Positions 45,629 through 53,947 of a stretch of 64,000 bases of DNA are shown piece by piece. Location of the stretch: positions 62,001 to 126,000 of the forward strand of contig NZ_JAFKOI010000009.1 in NCBI RefSeq assembly GCF_017303315.1, read 5' to 3'. Under the pieces are notes generated by a model, which was not told the origin of the DNA, ran no database searches, and saw nothing but the letters and a program-made list of their open reading frames with translations. Both the position numbers and the translations under genes were made by a program. The stretch's first letter is position 1. Each line of letters begins with the position of its first letter. This DNA comes from Bacillus sp. NTK071. Its GTDB lineage: Bacteria > Bacillota > Bacilli > Bacillales > Guptibacillaceae.

Positions 45629-46720
45629 TTACTTCATCGCATCAGCCACCCAATGATCTCTATGAATCACTTCGACCATTGGACTTTCTTTCTCATGATC
45701 TTGAATGACTTTTTCTAAAAAAGTAGATGAATATTGAACTTGTCCTTTTCCAAGCTTCCCGTTCTTCCCATGAACTTCAACAACATCGCCTTCGCTAAAG
45801 GGACCAACGACGTGATGAATGCCACTGTAAAGCAAACTTCTCCCATTCCATAGAATCGCATCTTCTGCTCCTTCATCAATGTAAAGTTGACCTGATACAT
45901 GAGAGTGCATTGCAATCCATTGTTTTTTAATAGGGAAAGATGTTTGTTTCTCCCGGTTAATATACGTTCCATCACCAACACCTGAAAGGATTCTAAGTAA
46001 TTTATGACTACCAGTCTCGTGGCCAATAAATATTCTAACACCTAAATTCAAGGCTGTCTTCGCTGCAATTAGCTTAGACTTCATGCCTCCTGTTCCGGCG
46101 GTTGATCCAGCTCCTCCTGCCTGTTCAATCATTTGATCAGAAATCTCTGTAAGAGAATGGTATTTCATTGCGGCAGGATTCGCTGCAGGATTCGAATCAT
46201 AGATGCCGTTCACATCCGTTAGAATGATTAGTTCATCAGCGTGAACAAGCCCACTAACAAGACCTGAGAGCATATCATTATCACCAAACTTTAACTCTTC
46301 CGTTGAGACAGTATCGTTTTCATTAATAATCGGCATGATACCTCTTGCCAGCAATTCAGACAGCGTATCAAATGCATTTTTGTATCGTTCTTGATTAGAG
46401 AAATCAGGACGAGTTAAAAGAATTTGAGCGACAGAAATATTCTGCTGGTTGAATTCTTCAATATAAGATTTAATTAGTAAACTTTGCCCTAAAGCAGCAG
46501 CAGCCTGCTTTCCTTTTAAAGTAACGGGTCTAGAAGGATAACCTAGCTCTTTGAACCCGGCAGCTACAGCTCCTGAAGACACAAGCAACACCTCATGTCC
46601 TTCCTTGCGAAGCAATGCAAGGGCGTTGACATGATCGATCAGCTTAATACGATCAATTTCTCCTTTGCCGTTTGTTAAGGAGCTACTCCCAATCTTTACT
46701 ACGATTCTCTTCTTTCCCAT
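45629..46720 (-). CDS. proB: Glutamate 5-kinase
   Basis: 363 aa, first step of proline synthesis. Kinase domain: IVVKIGSSSLTNGKGEID, VLLVSSGAVAAGF, PIINENDTVS, LTDVNGIYDSNP, GTGGMKSKLIAAK. A C-terminal PUA domain covers about 278-355 (GQLYIDEGAEDAILWNG). proA is absent here; glycerate kinase follows instead, so the pathway partner must lie elsewhere. No T-box precedes it. AGGAGATGTACC precedes the ATG. Confidence 0.95.
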   Translation of the reverse strand: MGKKRIVVKIGSSSLTNGKGEIDRIKLIDHVNALALLRKEGHEVLLVSSGAVAAGFKELGYPSRPVTLKGKQAAAALGQSLLIKSYIEEFNQQNISVAQILLTRPDFSNQERYKNAFDTLSELLARGIMPIINENDTVSTEELKFGDNDMLSGLVSGLVHADELIILTDVNGIYDSNPAANPAAMKYHSLTEISDQMIEQAGGAGSTAGTGGMKSKLIAAKTALNLGVRIFIGHETGSHKLLRILSGVGDGTYINREKQTSFPIKKQWIAMHSHVSGQLYIDEGAEDAILWNGRSLLYSGIHHVVGPFSEGDVVEVHGKNGKLGKGQVQYSSTFLEKVIQDHEKESPMVEVIHRDHWVADAMK

Positions 46721-47017
46721 GGTACATCTCCTTATAAAAACGTTCGATGACGTTTGTGACGATGATTAAATTTCTCAAATTTTATCACAAAAAAGGAGGG
46801 TTGTATTGTTTTTTTCCCAATAACAGCACTGATTCTAAGGTTATGTGAATGAGTGCTGTTGATTTTTGGCCATCACAGAGCGACCTTTCAGCAAAGCAGA
46901 AAGGCGAGAAACCAACAATGGAAGCTAACATAGCCTATTCTAATAAAATATTAAAAAAACACTTAGCACTTCCATCCGCTTTTAATCTTCTAATTAAACG
47001 ATTCCTTTTCAATACAT
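46721..47017. other. Intergenic region between proB and the RNR genes
   Basis: 297 bp. It holds the proB promoter region; an open frame at 46849-47121 on the plus strand overlaps the RNR beta gene antisense and has no family signal. No convincing terminator for the RNR operon was seen. Confidence 0.4.
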
Positions 47018-48055
47018 CTATAGATCATCAAACCCATTATCATCAGACACCTTCGTATACTGACGCGACTTCTGTTCAAAGAAATCACTTTTTCCTGCGT
47101 TCACATCCGAATACGCTTTAATCCAACGCATCGGATTTTCTCGATGGCCTTCAAACGGTCGCTCGATTCCAAGCTGATTCACGCGATTGTTCGCCATAAA
47201 TTTAATATAGTCTCTAAGCTCATTCATCGTAATACCTGGGAAACGATTGCCAATGATGTACTCTCCCCATTTCATTTCAAGCTCCGCTGCTTCATGAAAT
47301 GTGTTGGTGATGAAATCATGGTTTCCTTTTGTATTTAACTCAGGATGTTCGTTGAATAATTCTTTCACAATGTTCACGAACAATGTAACATGAAGCTGCT
47401 CATCACGGTTGATGTAATTAATCATTGTTGAAGTAGACACCATTTTTTGATTGCGGGCAAGGTTATAAAAGAAAGCGAACCCTGCGTAAAAGAATAGTCC
47501 TTCAAGAATGATATCAAACACAATTGATTCGAAAAACGTCTGCGGTGATGGATCCTGCACAAATGCTTCATAGCCTGAAGCGATAAATTGGTTTCGTTCT
47601 AGTAGCACTTCATCATGCTTCCAATATTCAAAAATTCGATCCTGTTCATTTTTATTTACAATCGACGAAAGCACATAGCTATACGACTGGTTGTGCACAA
47701 CTTCCTGGAACGAAAGCACTTGCATGAGCGCAGAAAGGCTTGAATCTGTTAAATAATTTGCAACCTTACTCGAGTAGTCTGTCTGAATTGAATCTAGAAA
47801 AGCGAGAAGTCCAATGATTTTCTTAAACGTATCTTGCTCTTCTTCATTTAATGCGGCCCATTGCTTCACGTCGTTTGACATATTAATTTCAAACGGTGTC
47901 CAGAAGTTACCTAGCATGTTTTTATACATCGGATACGCCCAGGTAAAGCGAACATCATCCCAATTTAGTATGTTTGAGCTCTCTCCGTTAATAATTCCTG
48001 TTGAGCTATTCGGTGCAGACACGTCATAGAGCTTTCTCTTCTGTATCGTCGCCAT
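47018..48055 (-). CDS. Class I ribonucleotide reductase, beta subunit
   Basis: 345-aa radical-generating subunit. Metal ligands and radical Tyr are recognisable: Asp in LLAFLDSIQTDY, Glu-x2-His-x3-Tyr in FQEVVHNQSYSYV, Glu in DIILEGLFFYAG, and Glu-x2-His in RDEQLHVTLF. Gene lies 14 nt downstream of the alpha subunit. No nrdI flavodoxin gene accompanies it, which argues for an NrdB-type di-iron rather than NrdF di-manganese enzyme, but the class cannot be fixed here. Confidence 0.93.
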   Translation of the reverse strand: MATIQKRKLYDVSAPNSSTGIINGESSNILNWDDVRFTWAYPMYKNMLGNFWTPFEINMSNDVKQWAALNEEEQDTFKKIIGLLAFLDSIQTDYSSKVANYLTDSSLSALMQVLSFQEVVHNQSYSYVLSSIVNKNEQDRIFEYWKHDEVLLERNQFIASGYEAFVQDPSPQTFFESIVFDIILEGLFFYAGFAFFYNLARNQKMVSTSTMINYINRDEQLHVTLFVNIVKELFNEHPELNTKGNHDFITNTFHEAAELEMKWGEYIIGNRFPGITMNELRDYIKFMANNRVNQLGIERPFEGHRENPMRWIKAYSDVNAGKSDFFEQKSRQYTKVSDDNGFDDL

Positions 48056-48069
48056 ACTGACCTCCTCCT

Positions 48070-50301
48070 TTAGCTTGCGCAGCTTTCACAGTCATCAATG
48101 TCCACTGATGTACTTCTTGTGTAATACGTTGTTTTCAACCCTTTTCTCCAGGCAGTCATATGAAGGTTCAGTAAGTCCTTCGCTTTAACCGTGCTCTGCA
48201 CGTAAATATTAAAAGAAATTGACTGATCGACGTGGCGTTGTCTTGCCGCGTTCTGCTCAATACTCCAAAGCTGATTAATGTGATAGGCCGATTTATAATA
48301 CCAAGTCGTATCAGGTGAAAGATCCGGTGCGGTAACAGGAATTTTATAATTCTTCTTTTCCTCAGAGTATTCTTTTTGGAAAATTGGATCGATGGATGCT
48401 GTTGATCCAGCTATTAAACTTGTTGAACTATTAGGTGCAACCGCTAGAAGATAGGCGTTTCTGACACCATCCGCTTGAACTTTTTCCCTAAGCGACTGCC
48501 ATTTTTCACTAGCGTAACCACGATGATGAAAGTACTCTCCATTTTGCCAATCAGAGCCTTCAAAGAGAGAATAACTTCCTTTCTCAACAGCAAGCTCATA
48601 GCTCGCCTGAATGGTAAGGTAATTAATCGTTTCATACAATTCATCTGCATAGTTTGCCGCTTCATGACTTTCCCAAACAATCCCCTTTTTCGCAAGGAGG
48701 TGATGCCAGCCAAACGTACCGAGACCGATGCTTCGGTACTTCTCATTCGTCAACTGCGCTTGAGGCACTTCAATCGTATTGATATCAATCACGTTATCTA
48801 GCATTCTCACTTGTATTGGGATTAACCTCTTAAGTACATTAGCTGTAACAGCTCGCCCAAGGTTAATACTTGATAGGTTACAAACAACATAGTCTCCAGG
48901 CGTTTTCGTAATGATAATTTTACCGTCTTTGGTGATCTCTTCTTCAACAGTTGTGGCGCTCATATTTTGCATAATTTCCGTACAAAGGTTTGAAGCATAG
49001 ATCATACCTGCATGTTTATTCGGATTCGCACGGTTCACCGTATCGCGATAGAACATGTAAGGCGTCCCCGTTTCCAATTGCGACTTCATTACACGCTTCA
49101 TAATTTCAATAGCCGGGACGGTTTTTCTTGAAAGCTCAGGATGATTCACACACTCTGCATATTTCATGCGAAACTCTCCTGCTCCCTTTTCTTTGTCATA
49201 CACATCTTCAAGAGAGAACCCCATTATCTGGCGTACTTCATGCGGATCAAACAAATGCCAGTCTGCTCGATTCTCTACCGCTTCCATAAAAATATCTGGG
49301 ATACAAAGACCGGTAAAAAGATCATGCGTCCTCATTCGCTCGTCTCCGTTGTTTAGCTTCGCATCGAGAAAATCCAAAACATCTTTATGCCAGACATCAA
49401 GATACACGGCGACTGCTCCTTGGCGTTGCCCTAATTGATCGACACTAACTGCAGTGTTATTTAACTGTTTCATCCACGGCAAAACGCCTGAGGAATTCCC
49501 TTTGAATCCTTTTATGTCACTACCCCGCGAACGAATTTTACCAAGGTATGCTCCTATTCCTCCGCCATTCTTGGAAACTGTTGCAACATCTGTATTGCTG
49601 TCATAAATACCTCGCAAACTATCATCAACCGTATCTATGAAACATGAACTAAGCTGACCATAACTTTTCCCAGCATTAGAGAGAGTTGGAGTCGCTACAG
49701 TCATATACAAGTTAGATAATGCCCAATAGGCTTCCGATATGAGATTCGCTCGCTTGTCTTTTGGTTCATTCATCATTAGTGTAAGTGCGATGACAAGAAA
49801 CCGTTCTTGAGGAAGTTCGTAATGATTCTTGTTATGATCTGTTGCAAGATAACGATCAGCAAGCGTCCGTAATCCGATATATGTAAAAAGACGGTCTCTT
49901 GATGGAATTATTAACGCTTCTGCCTCTTCAATTTCTTGTTGAGAATAAGAACGAAGAAGCTCCTTTGTGTATATCCCTTCTTCTGTTAGTTTTTGGAGCA
50001 GTCTGTAGAAACTCCCTTTTCCATAGGCTCTTGACTCACAACGGTTGCTTAGTGCAGCACGATAGATGGATTGAAGATGGAAAGCCGCCGCAATGTAAGT
50101 CCAGTCAGGCTCTTCAGCAGTGATTCGTTCAAGAGCATTTAGAATTAGAATGTTCGCAATATCATCTTGAGTTGATCTTTCTGTCACGCTCGCCATTGTT
50201 TTCTCAATAAAGCTTTCACCTGAAAGCATTGGATATCCTTCAATTATTGTCTTCGCTTCATTCAGCAAGTCGCCCTTTGTGAATTCTACGATTGTACTCA
50301 T
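48070..50301 (-). CDS. Class I ribonucleotide reductase, alpha subunit
   Basis: 743-aa catalytic subunit. Seen: ATPTLSNAGKSYGQLSSCF (first redox Cys), the finger-loop NLSSINLGRAV, LCTEI with the second active Cys, and the C-terminal CESC pair for re-reduction. The N-terminus (STIVEFTKGDLLNEA) has no ATP-cone, so dATP activity control is probably absent. ATG at 50301 follows AAAGGAGAG; the longer open frame reads into the cobalamin riboswitch and is not protein. NrdA/NrdE naming is left open. Confidence 0.93.
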   Translation of the reverse strand: MSTIVEFTKGDLLNEAKTIIEGYPMLSGESFIEKTMASVTERSTQDDIANILILNALERITAEEPDWTYIAAAFHLQSIYRAALSNRCESRAYGKGSFYRLLQKLTEEGIYTKELLRSYSQQEIEEAEALIIPSRDRLFTYIGLRTLADRYLATDHNKNHYELPQERFLVIALTLMMNEPKDKRANLISEAYWALSNLYMTVATPTLSNAGKSYGQLSSCFIDTVDDSLRGIYDSNTDVATVSKNGGGIGAYLGKIRSRGSDIKGFKGNSSGVLPWMKQLNNTAVSVDQLGQRQGAVAVYLDVWHKDVLDFLDAKLNNGDERMRTHDLFTGLCIPDIFMEAVENRADWHLFDPHEVRQIMGFSLEDVYDKEKGAGEFRMKYAECVNHPELSRKTVPAIEIMKRVMKSQLETGTPYMFYRDTVNRANPNKHAGMIYASNLCTEIMQNMSATTVEEEITKDGKIIITKTPGDYVVCNLSSINLGRAVTANVLKRLIPIQVRMLDNVIDINTIEVPQAQLTNEKYRSIGLGTFGWHHLLAKKGIVWESHEAANYADELYETINYLTIQASYELAVEKGSYSLFEGSDWQNGEYFHHRGYASEKWQSLREKVQADGVRNAYLLAVAPNSSTSLIAGSTASIDPIFQKEYSEEKKNYKIPVTAPDLSPDTTWYYKSAYHINQLWSIEQNAARQRHVDQSISFNIYVQSTVKAKDLLNLHMTAWRKGLKTTYYTRSTSVDIDDCESCAS

Positions 50302-50326
50302 ATCATTCTCTCCTTTTTTAACCAAA

Positions 50327-50605
50327 TTAAAAAGCTCACCCCGGAAAGAGTGAGCTAAGAGTAAATGACAAGTTAAGAATGCAGATAAACCGCATTCAGT
50401 CTGCCATTTCTCATCCTCAATCCCCGAAGAATAGAAACGTTCTTGAATACACGGCAGGTCTACTGGCTTGTGCTTCCTCCTCGGTAAGCCTTCCCGGAGA
50501 AATCTCCAGTGGCTTCTTACCTCGTCCACACGACAGTTGCGGGGACAGCTCCGGATTCAGACCGGATTCCCTATTAAGTCGTTATACGACACCGCATACT
50601 CAATT
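50327..50605 (-). promoter_or_regulatory. Cobalamin riboswitch of the RNR operon
   Basis: Minus strand shows AATAGGGAATCCGG, GAGCTGTCCCCGCAACTGT (within 50533-50575) and the B12 box AAGCCAGTAGACCTGCCG (about 50451-50469). A terminator hairpin AAGCTCAC / GTGAGCTTTTT (50327-50356) lies between aptamer and the RBS. Adenosylcobalamin should stop transcription of this B12-independent reductase. Confidence 0.95.
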
Positions 50606-50624
50606 AGTTTAATATGATGGATTT

Positions 50625-50640
50625 AACCCATATATAGTAT
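50625..50640 (-). promoter_or_regulatory. NrdR-box-like site, proximal
   Basis: Minus-strand ATACTATATATGGGTT matches the NrdR consensus ACACwATATATwGTGT at 12 of 16 positions by eye. It lies just upstream of the riboswitch. Confidence 0.55.
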
Positions 50641-50656
50641 TACGAAATTAAAAAAC

Positions 50657-50672
50657 ACACTAAATGTTGATA
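50657..50672 (-). promoter_or_regulatory. NrdR-box-like site, distal
   Basis: Minus-strand TATCAACATTTAGTGT matches about 11 of 16 consensus positions. It starts 32 bp from the other box (three helical turns), the usual tandem spacing. Confidence 0.5.
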
Positions 50673-50834
50673 TCCTCATCTTACATCAATCGATCATCTC
50701 ATACAAGTTCTATTTTTGTATTGATGCAAAATAAATTCTACTATCAGGACTAGAACCTATCACTTTCACTTTGTTAATGCATATATTGTTGGTACTAAAA
50801 AAAGTTTCCCTAAGGAAAAAGGAGGATGAGCATT

Positions 50835-50963
50835 GTGAAGAAACCACTTGATTCTTGCTTTAAAAAACTAGCTGGTTACACACAGCTTTGTCAGAAGATC
50901 GGATTACTGAGCGAAGAAGAAAGCAAAGATATTCTTGAGAAATTAACACAACATAAGCACTAG
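50835..50963 (+). CDS. Small hypothetical protein
   Basis: 42 aa, GTG start with AAGGAGG 9 nt upstream (an ATG inside the site is too close). Sequence KKPLDSCFKKLAGYTQLCQK, then IGLLSEEESKDILEKLTQHKH: basic start, two Cys, amphipathic helix. Its stop overlaps the end of the histidine kinase gene on the other strand by 4 nt. Not recognised. Confidence 0.5.
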   Translation: MKKPLDSCFKKLAGYTQLCQKIGLLSEEESKDILEKLTQHKH

Positions 50964-52282
50964 TTCGAGTTTGGAAGTGAAATGACAACTCTTGCGCCTA
51001 CGTCATTGTCACTCGCAAGAATGCTGCCTCCATGCTTTTCTACTATTGTTTTTGTAATGGAAAGTCCAATTCCTGAGCCTTTTTGATCGCCTGTAAAGAA
51101 ACGGTCGAAAACTCGGTCAGCAGCATCACCAAAACCCGGTCCATCATCTTGAATTTCGATACAGACAAATTCTTCATTACGATAGACACGAACTTCTATA
51201 AAAGCTGATGCAAACCGTAGAGCATTTCCAATAAGATTGATCAATGCTTGCGTCATTTTGTCAGGATCCATCTTTACATCAAATGACGTTTCATTATTAT
51301 AATTAATCTTAATATGACGCTTATTGGCAAGAGGTCTCATCGTTGTTAAAGCAGCACTTATAACATCATCAACTTCGATCAGTTCATACTTGAAAGCTTC
51401 TTCTATCGTCTCAAGTCTTGTTAAATAGGAAATATCCTGAACAATTTTCTTTAATCGTTGGGTTTCTTTTACGATGATTTCTAGACTAGCATCGATATCG
51501 TCTCCAACAATGACTTCATCCAAAATTCCTTCTGCATTTCCTTGAATAGCCATCAGTGGCGTCTTCAATTCATGTGAGGCATTCTGAAGAAATTCTTTTT
51601 GATCAAGATCAAACTTATAGAGTTGCTCGCTCAAAACTTGAAATGTTTCAGCTAGTTCATTTATTTCATCATTTGTTTTTAGATTTAATGGCTTTTGCTT
51701 TTTCCTCATTGAGAACTGTCGCATGTGCTCAGCGAGTAACGAGATCGGTCCTGTAAGTCCTTTTTGCAAAAAGGCTGCTAGAATGACAGCAACAGCTGCG
51801 GATGCAATCAAGCTAATGGTCTGCGATTGCTGAATGATCTGATTAAACCCTGCAAGACTCTCCACCTTTGTGAAAAGCACAACGCTACCAATTTGTTCAC
51901 CTAATCGCTTAATGGCGACTTGCTCTGTGACGAAGGACTTACCTTTGTTTTCTTCATATTCTGTCTGAACATCTTCATCTACATTAGCATAGATAACGTT
52001 ATGATCACGGTTATAAATAATAAATTGGGACGAAATTAAGTTACCTGCTAAATCAATTCTTCTTCGATCTAGCCACCCTCCTGGAGATCTTTCTCCATTC
52101 CACCGTTTATCTTCTAACATCTTACTGATTTGAAGACCTTCCTTATGTAGTTGATCTCCTGCTTCACGGACAAGGTATTCTTGAAAAAGGTACCGAAATG
52201 AAAAGGTCGTAATTAGAAGAATAACGGCTATGAGAACAAGATAACTTAGAAATAATTTCGTACCGATATTAAATTTCTTCAT
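50960..52282 (-). CDS. Sensor histidine kinase
   Basis: 440 aa. TM1 at about 10-30, an extracytoplasmic sensor domain of roughly 110 aa, TM2 near 155-175, HAMP, phospho-acceptor His in NASHELKTPLMAIQGN (about 237), then the ATPase boxes NLIGNALRFAS, DDGPGFG and GSGIGLSIT. The start ATG at 52282 lies inside the response-regulator gene's last codons (14-nt overlap), suggesting translational coupling; the ATG at 52297 is an alternative. Signal unknown. Confidence 0.93.
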   Translation of the reverse strand: MKKFNIGTKLFLSYLVLIAVILLITTFSFRYLFQEYLVREAGDQLHKEGLQISKMLEDKRWNGERSPGGWLDRRRIDLAGNLISSQFIIYNRDHNVIYANVDEDVQTEYEENKGKSFVTEQVAIKRLGEQIGSVVLFTKVESLAGFNQIIQQSQTISLIASAAVAVILAAFLQKGLTGPISLLAEHMRQFSMRKKQKPLNLKTNDEINELAETFQVLSEQLYKFDLDQKEFLQNASHELKTPLMAIQGNAEGILDEVIVGDDIDASLEIIVKETQRLKKIVQDISYLTRLETIEEAFKYELIEVDDVISAALTTMRPLANKRHIKINYNNETSFDVKMDPDKMTQALINLIGNALRFASAFIEVRVYRNEEFVCIEIQDDGPGFGDAADRVFDRFFTGDQKGSGIGLSITKTIVEKHGGSILASDNDVGARVVISLPNSN

Positions 52283-53003
52283 CAAGTTTATAACCATACC
52301 CCCAAACCGTTACAATCTTTACAACTGAGTTAGCCTCTGACATCTTCTTCCGAAGCCGTTTAACAAGGTCATCTATTATTCTTCCGTCGCCTGCATACTG
52401 ATAGCCCCATATCTTCTCAATTAACTTCTCTCTAGTAAAAGGTTGACCTGGATATTGAATAAGATAAGACAGCACGTCGTACTCTTTTGGTGTTAGAATT
52501 AATTCTTGATCTTCAACTAAGACCTGTCGCTTTTGTTTAAGCAACTGAACGTTCCCAACTTTCCAACCGTCAGATAATGCCTGCTGACCTGTTCCATTTA
52601 CGCGTTTAAACAGGTTCTTAATTCTTACAACAAGCTCTCTTGGGCTAAAAGGTTTCGTTAAATAATCATCAGCACCGAGTTCGAGCCCAAGAATTCGATC
52701 AAGCTCTTCGTCTCGAGCCGACACAACGATTACTGGTACAGTCGAATGCTTTCTAAGCTGTCTCATTAACTCTAGTCCATCTACTTTCGGCATCATAATA
52801 TCTAGCACTAATAAATCCGGTTCAATTGTTTCTAATGCCTTAAGAACTTCAGCACCATCAGTAAACGATGATACTTCATGGCCTTCCTTTCTAAGGTACT
52901 TCTCTAAAATATCACGTATATTCTGTTCATCATCTATTACAAAAATATGAGGAATGTTATTCAACTCCGTTTCTGGAATCCAGATGCGAGAACCTTTTTT
53001 CAT
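52269..53003 (-). CDS. OmpR/PhoB-family response regulator
   Basis: 244 aa. Receiver: IFVIDDEQNIRDIL, phospho-acceptor Asp in LLVLDIMMPKVDG, SARDEE, and Lys in YLTKPFSPREL. A winged-helix output domain covers about 145-240 (LTPKEYDVLSYLIQYPGQPF and DDLVKRLRKKM). AGGA precedes the ATG by 6 nt. Partner is the overlapping kinase. The neighbouring secreted-protein promoter has phased repeats that such regulators bind. Confidence 0.94.
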   Translation of the reverse strand: MKKGSRIWIPETELNNIPHIFVIDDEQNIRDILEKYLRKEGHEVSSFTDGAEVLKALETIEPDLLVLDIMMPKVDGLELMRQLRKHSTVPVIVVSARDEELDRILGLELGADDYLTKPFSPRELVVRIKNLFKRVNGTGQQALSDGWKVGNVQLLKQKRQVLVEDQELILTPKEYDVLSYLIQYPGQPFTREKLIEKIWGYQYAGDGRIIDDLVKRLRKKMSEANSVVKIVTVWGYGYKLDEEI

Positions 53004-53055
53004 AGTTTATCCTAATGTGAAGAGGCAGTAAATCCATCATAAGTACGTCTTACTT

Positions 53056-53288
53056 AATCTAAAGGCTTTCAATTAAAAAGGATTTTTGAAAGTAGTTGTT
53101 GATTTCCGCTACAGGATGCTCGCTTTCCGCGGGGCGGGCGCTGAGCCTCCTCGGCGCGCAAGAACATCGAGCCTGCGGGGTCTCACCTGTCCCGCTAGTC
53201 CCGCAGGAGTCGAGCACCTTCCGCTCCAATCAACTCTGATGTGTGGTTTCTTCACAAAAAAAGTCTACAAAAACAACATAAAAAAGAG
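53056..53288. repeat. Composite intergenic repeat, copy D (core-containing)
   Basis: About 230 bp between the response regulator and the Spy-like gene. The outer ends are decayed (AAGGCTTTC; AAAAAGAGA), but the core (GGATGCTCGCTTTCCGCGG to CGAGCACC) and both flanking TTCCGCT boxes are intact. It accounts for most of the 53004-53314 gap. Confidence 0.83.
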
Positions 53289-53314
53289 ATAGGTTCCCCT
53301 ACCTCTTCCGTCAA

Positions 53315-53845
53315 TTAGCTAAGTTTCTTAATTAACGCATCCATTACTTCATTTTTCTTTTGTACAAGCTCGTATGCCTCTGTTCTCTTTTCTTCCATTT
53401 GGGCACGTTCAGCCTCATGTGCTGCTTTCTCTTCATCTGTTAACTGCGGGCGTTCTCCGCTGTCTTTCAATTCTAGCATTTGCGCTTTTCTCTCATCTCG
53501 AGCTGCCTGCGCTTCTTCATGAAGGGTCGTTAGCTGAGTGTTAATATCCGCTAGCTCCTTCTGAAGCTCATCAACTCCCTCTACGCTTGATGCATCTTGA
53601 TCTAGTAGTAGATCGATTAGTTGATTCTGTTTGTTGTATGTTTCCATTATCGCTTCACGGTGTTCAGGATTCTCTTTGAAGTGCCCTCGCTTACCATGAT
53701 GACCTTTCATTTCTTGACCCTGACTTCGCTCTACAGCGGGTTCCTGATTCTCCGACGAACTGTCATCTGCTGCATAAACATTCGCTCCTGCAATCCCTCC
53801 AGCTAGCATTACCGATGCAAACGTACCAATCAGCCAATTTTTCAT
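53315..53845 (-). CDS. Secreted Spy/CpxP-like helical protein
   Basis: 176 aa. Signal peptide WLIGTFASVMLAGGIAGANV with cleavage likely after YAA. The mature part is highly helical and rich in Glu/Gln/Lys/Ala (REAIMETYNKQNQLIDLLLD; ADINTQLTTLHEEAQAARDE), the pattern of Spy/CpxP-type extracytoplasmic chaperones, though I cannot show homology. ATG at 53845 follows GGGAGATTG. Promoter repeats upstream link it to the adjacent two-component system. Confidence 0.72.
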   Translation of the reverse strand: MKNWLIGTFASVMLAGGIAGANVYAADDSSSENQEPAVERSQGQEMKGHHGKRGHFKENPEHREAIMETYNKQNQLIDLLLDQDASSVEGVDELQKELADINTQLTTLHEEAQAARDERKAQMLELKDSGERPQLTDEEKAAHEAERAQMEEKRTEAYELVQKKNEVMDALIKKLS

Positions 53846-53913
53846 ATTCTTCAATCTCCCTTCGTAGGTATCTCTTACAATTTTTATTATGGACAACAAA
53901 CCACGAAGAAATT

Positions 53914-53941
53914 TGTAAGAAGTATGTGAAAAGGATGTGAG
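53914..53941 (-). promoter_or_regulatory. Three 11-bp-phased repeats upstream of the Spy-like gene
   Basis: Minus-strand CTCACA, TTCACA and CTTACA end at 53936, 53925 and 53914, each exactly 11 bp apart. A CATAAT -10-like hexamer lies at 53886-53891, so the repeats sit over and upstream of the -35 region. This is the PhoP/PhoB-type operator layout. Confidence 0.6.
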
Positions 53942-53947
53942 TTTGAA

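Noticed and set aside
46849-47121. 90-residue plus-strand frame before the RNR beta gene end
   Set aside because: Its second half is antisense to the conserved beta subunit C-terminus and composition is not protein-like.
50302-50529. 76-residue N-terminal extension of the reductase alpha subunit
   Set aside because: The DNA is the cobalamin riboswitch and terminator; a good ribosome site precedes the ATG at 50301.
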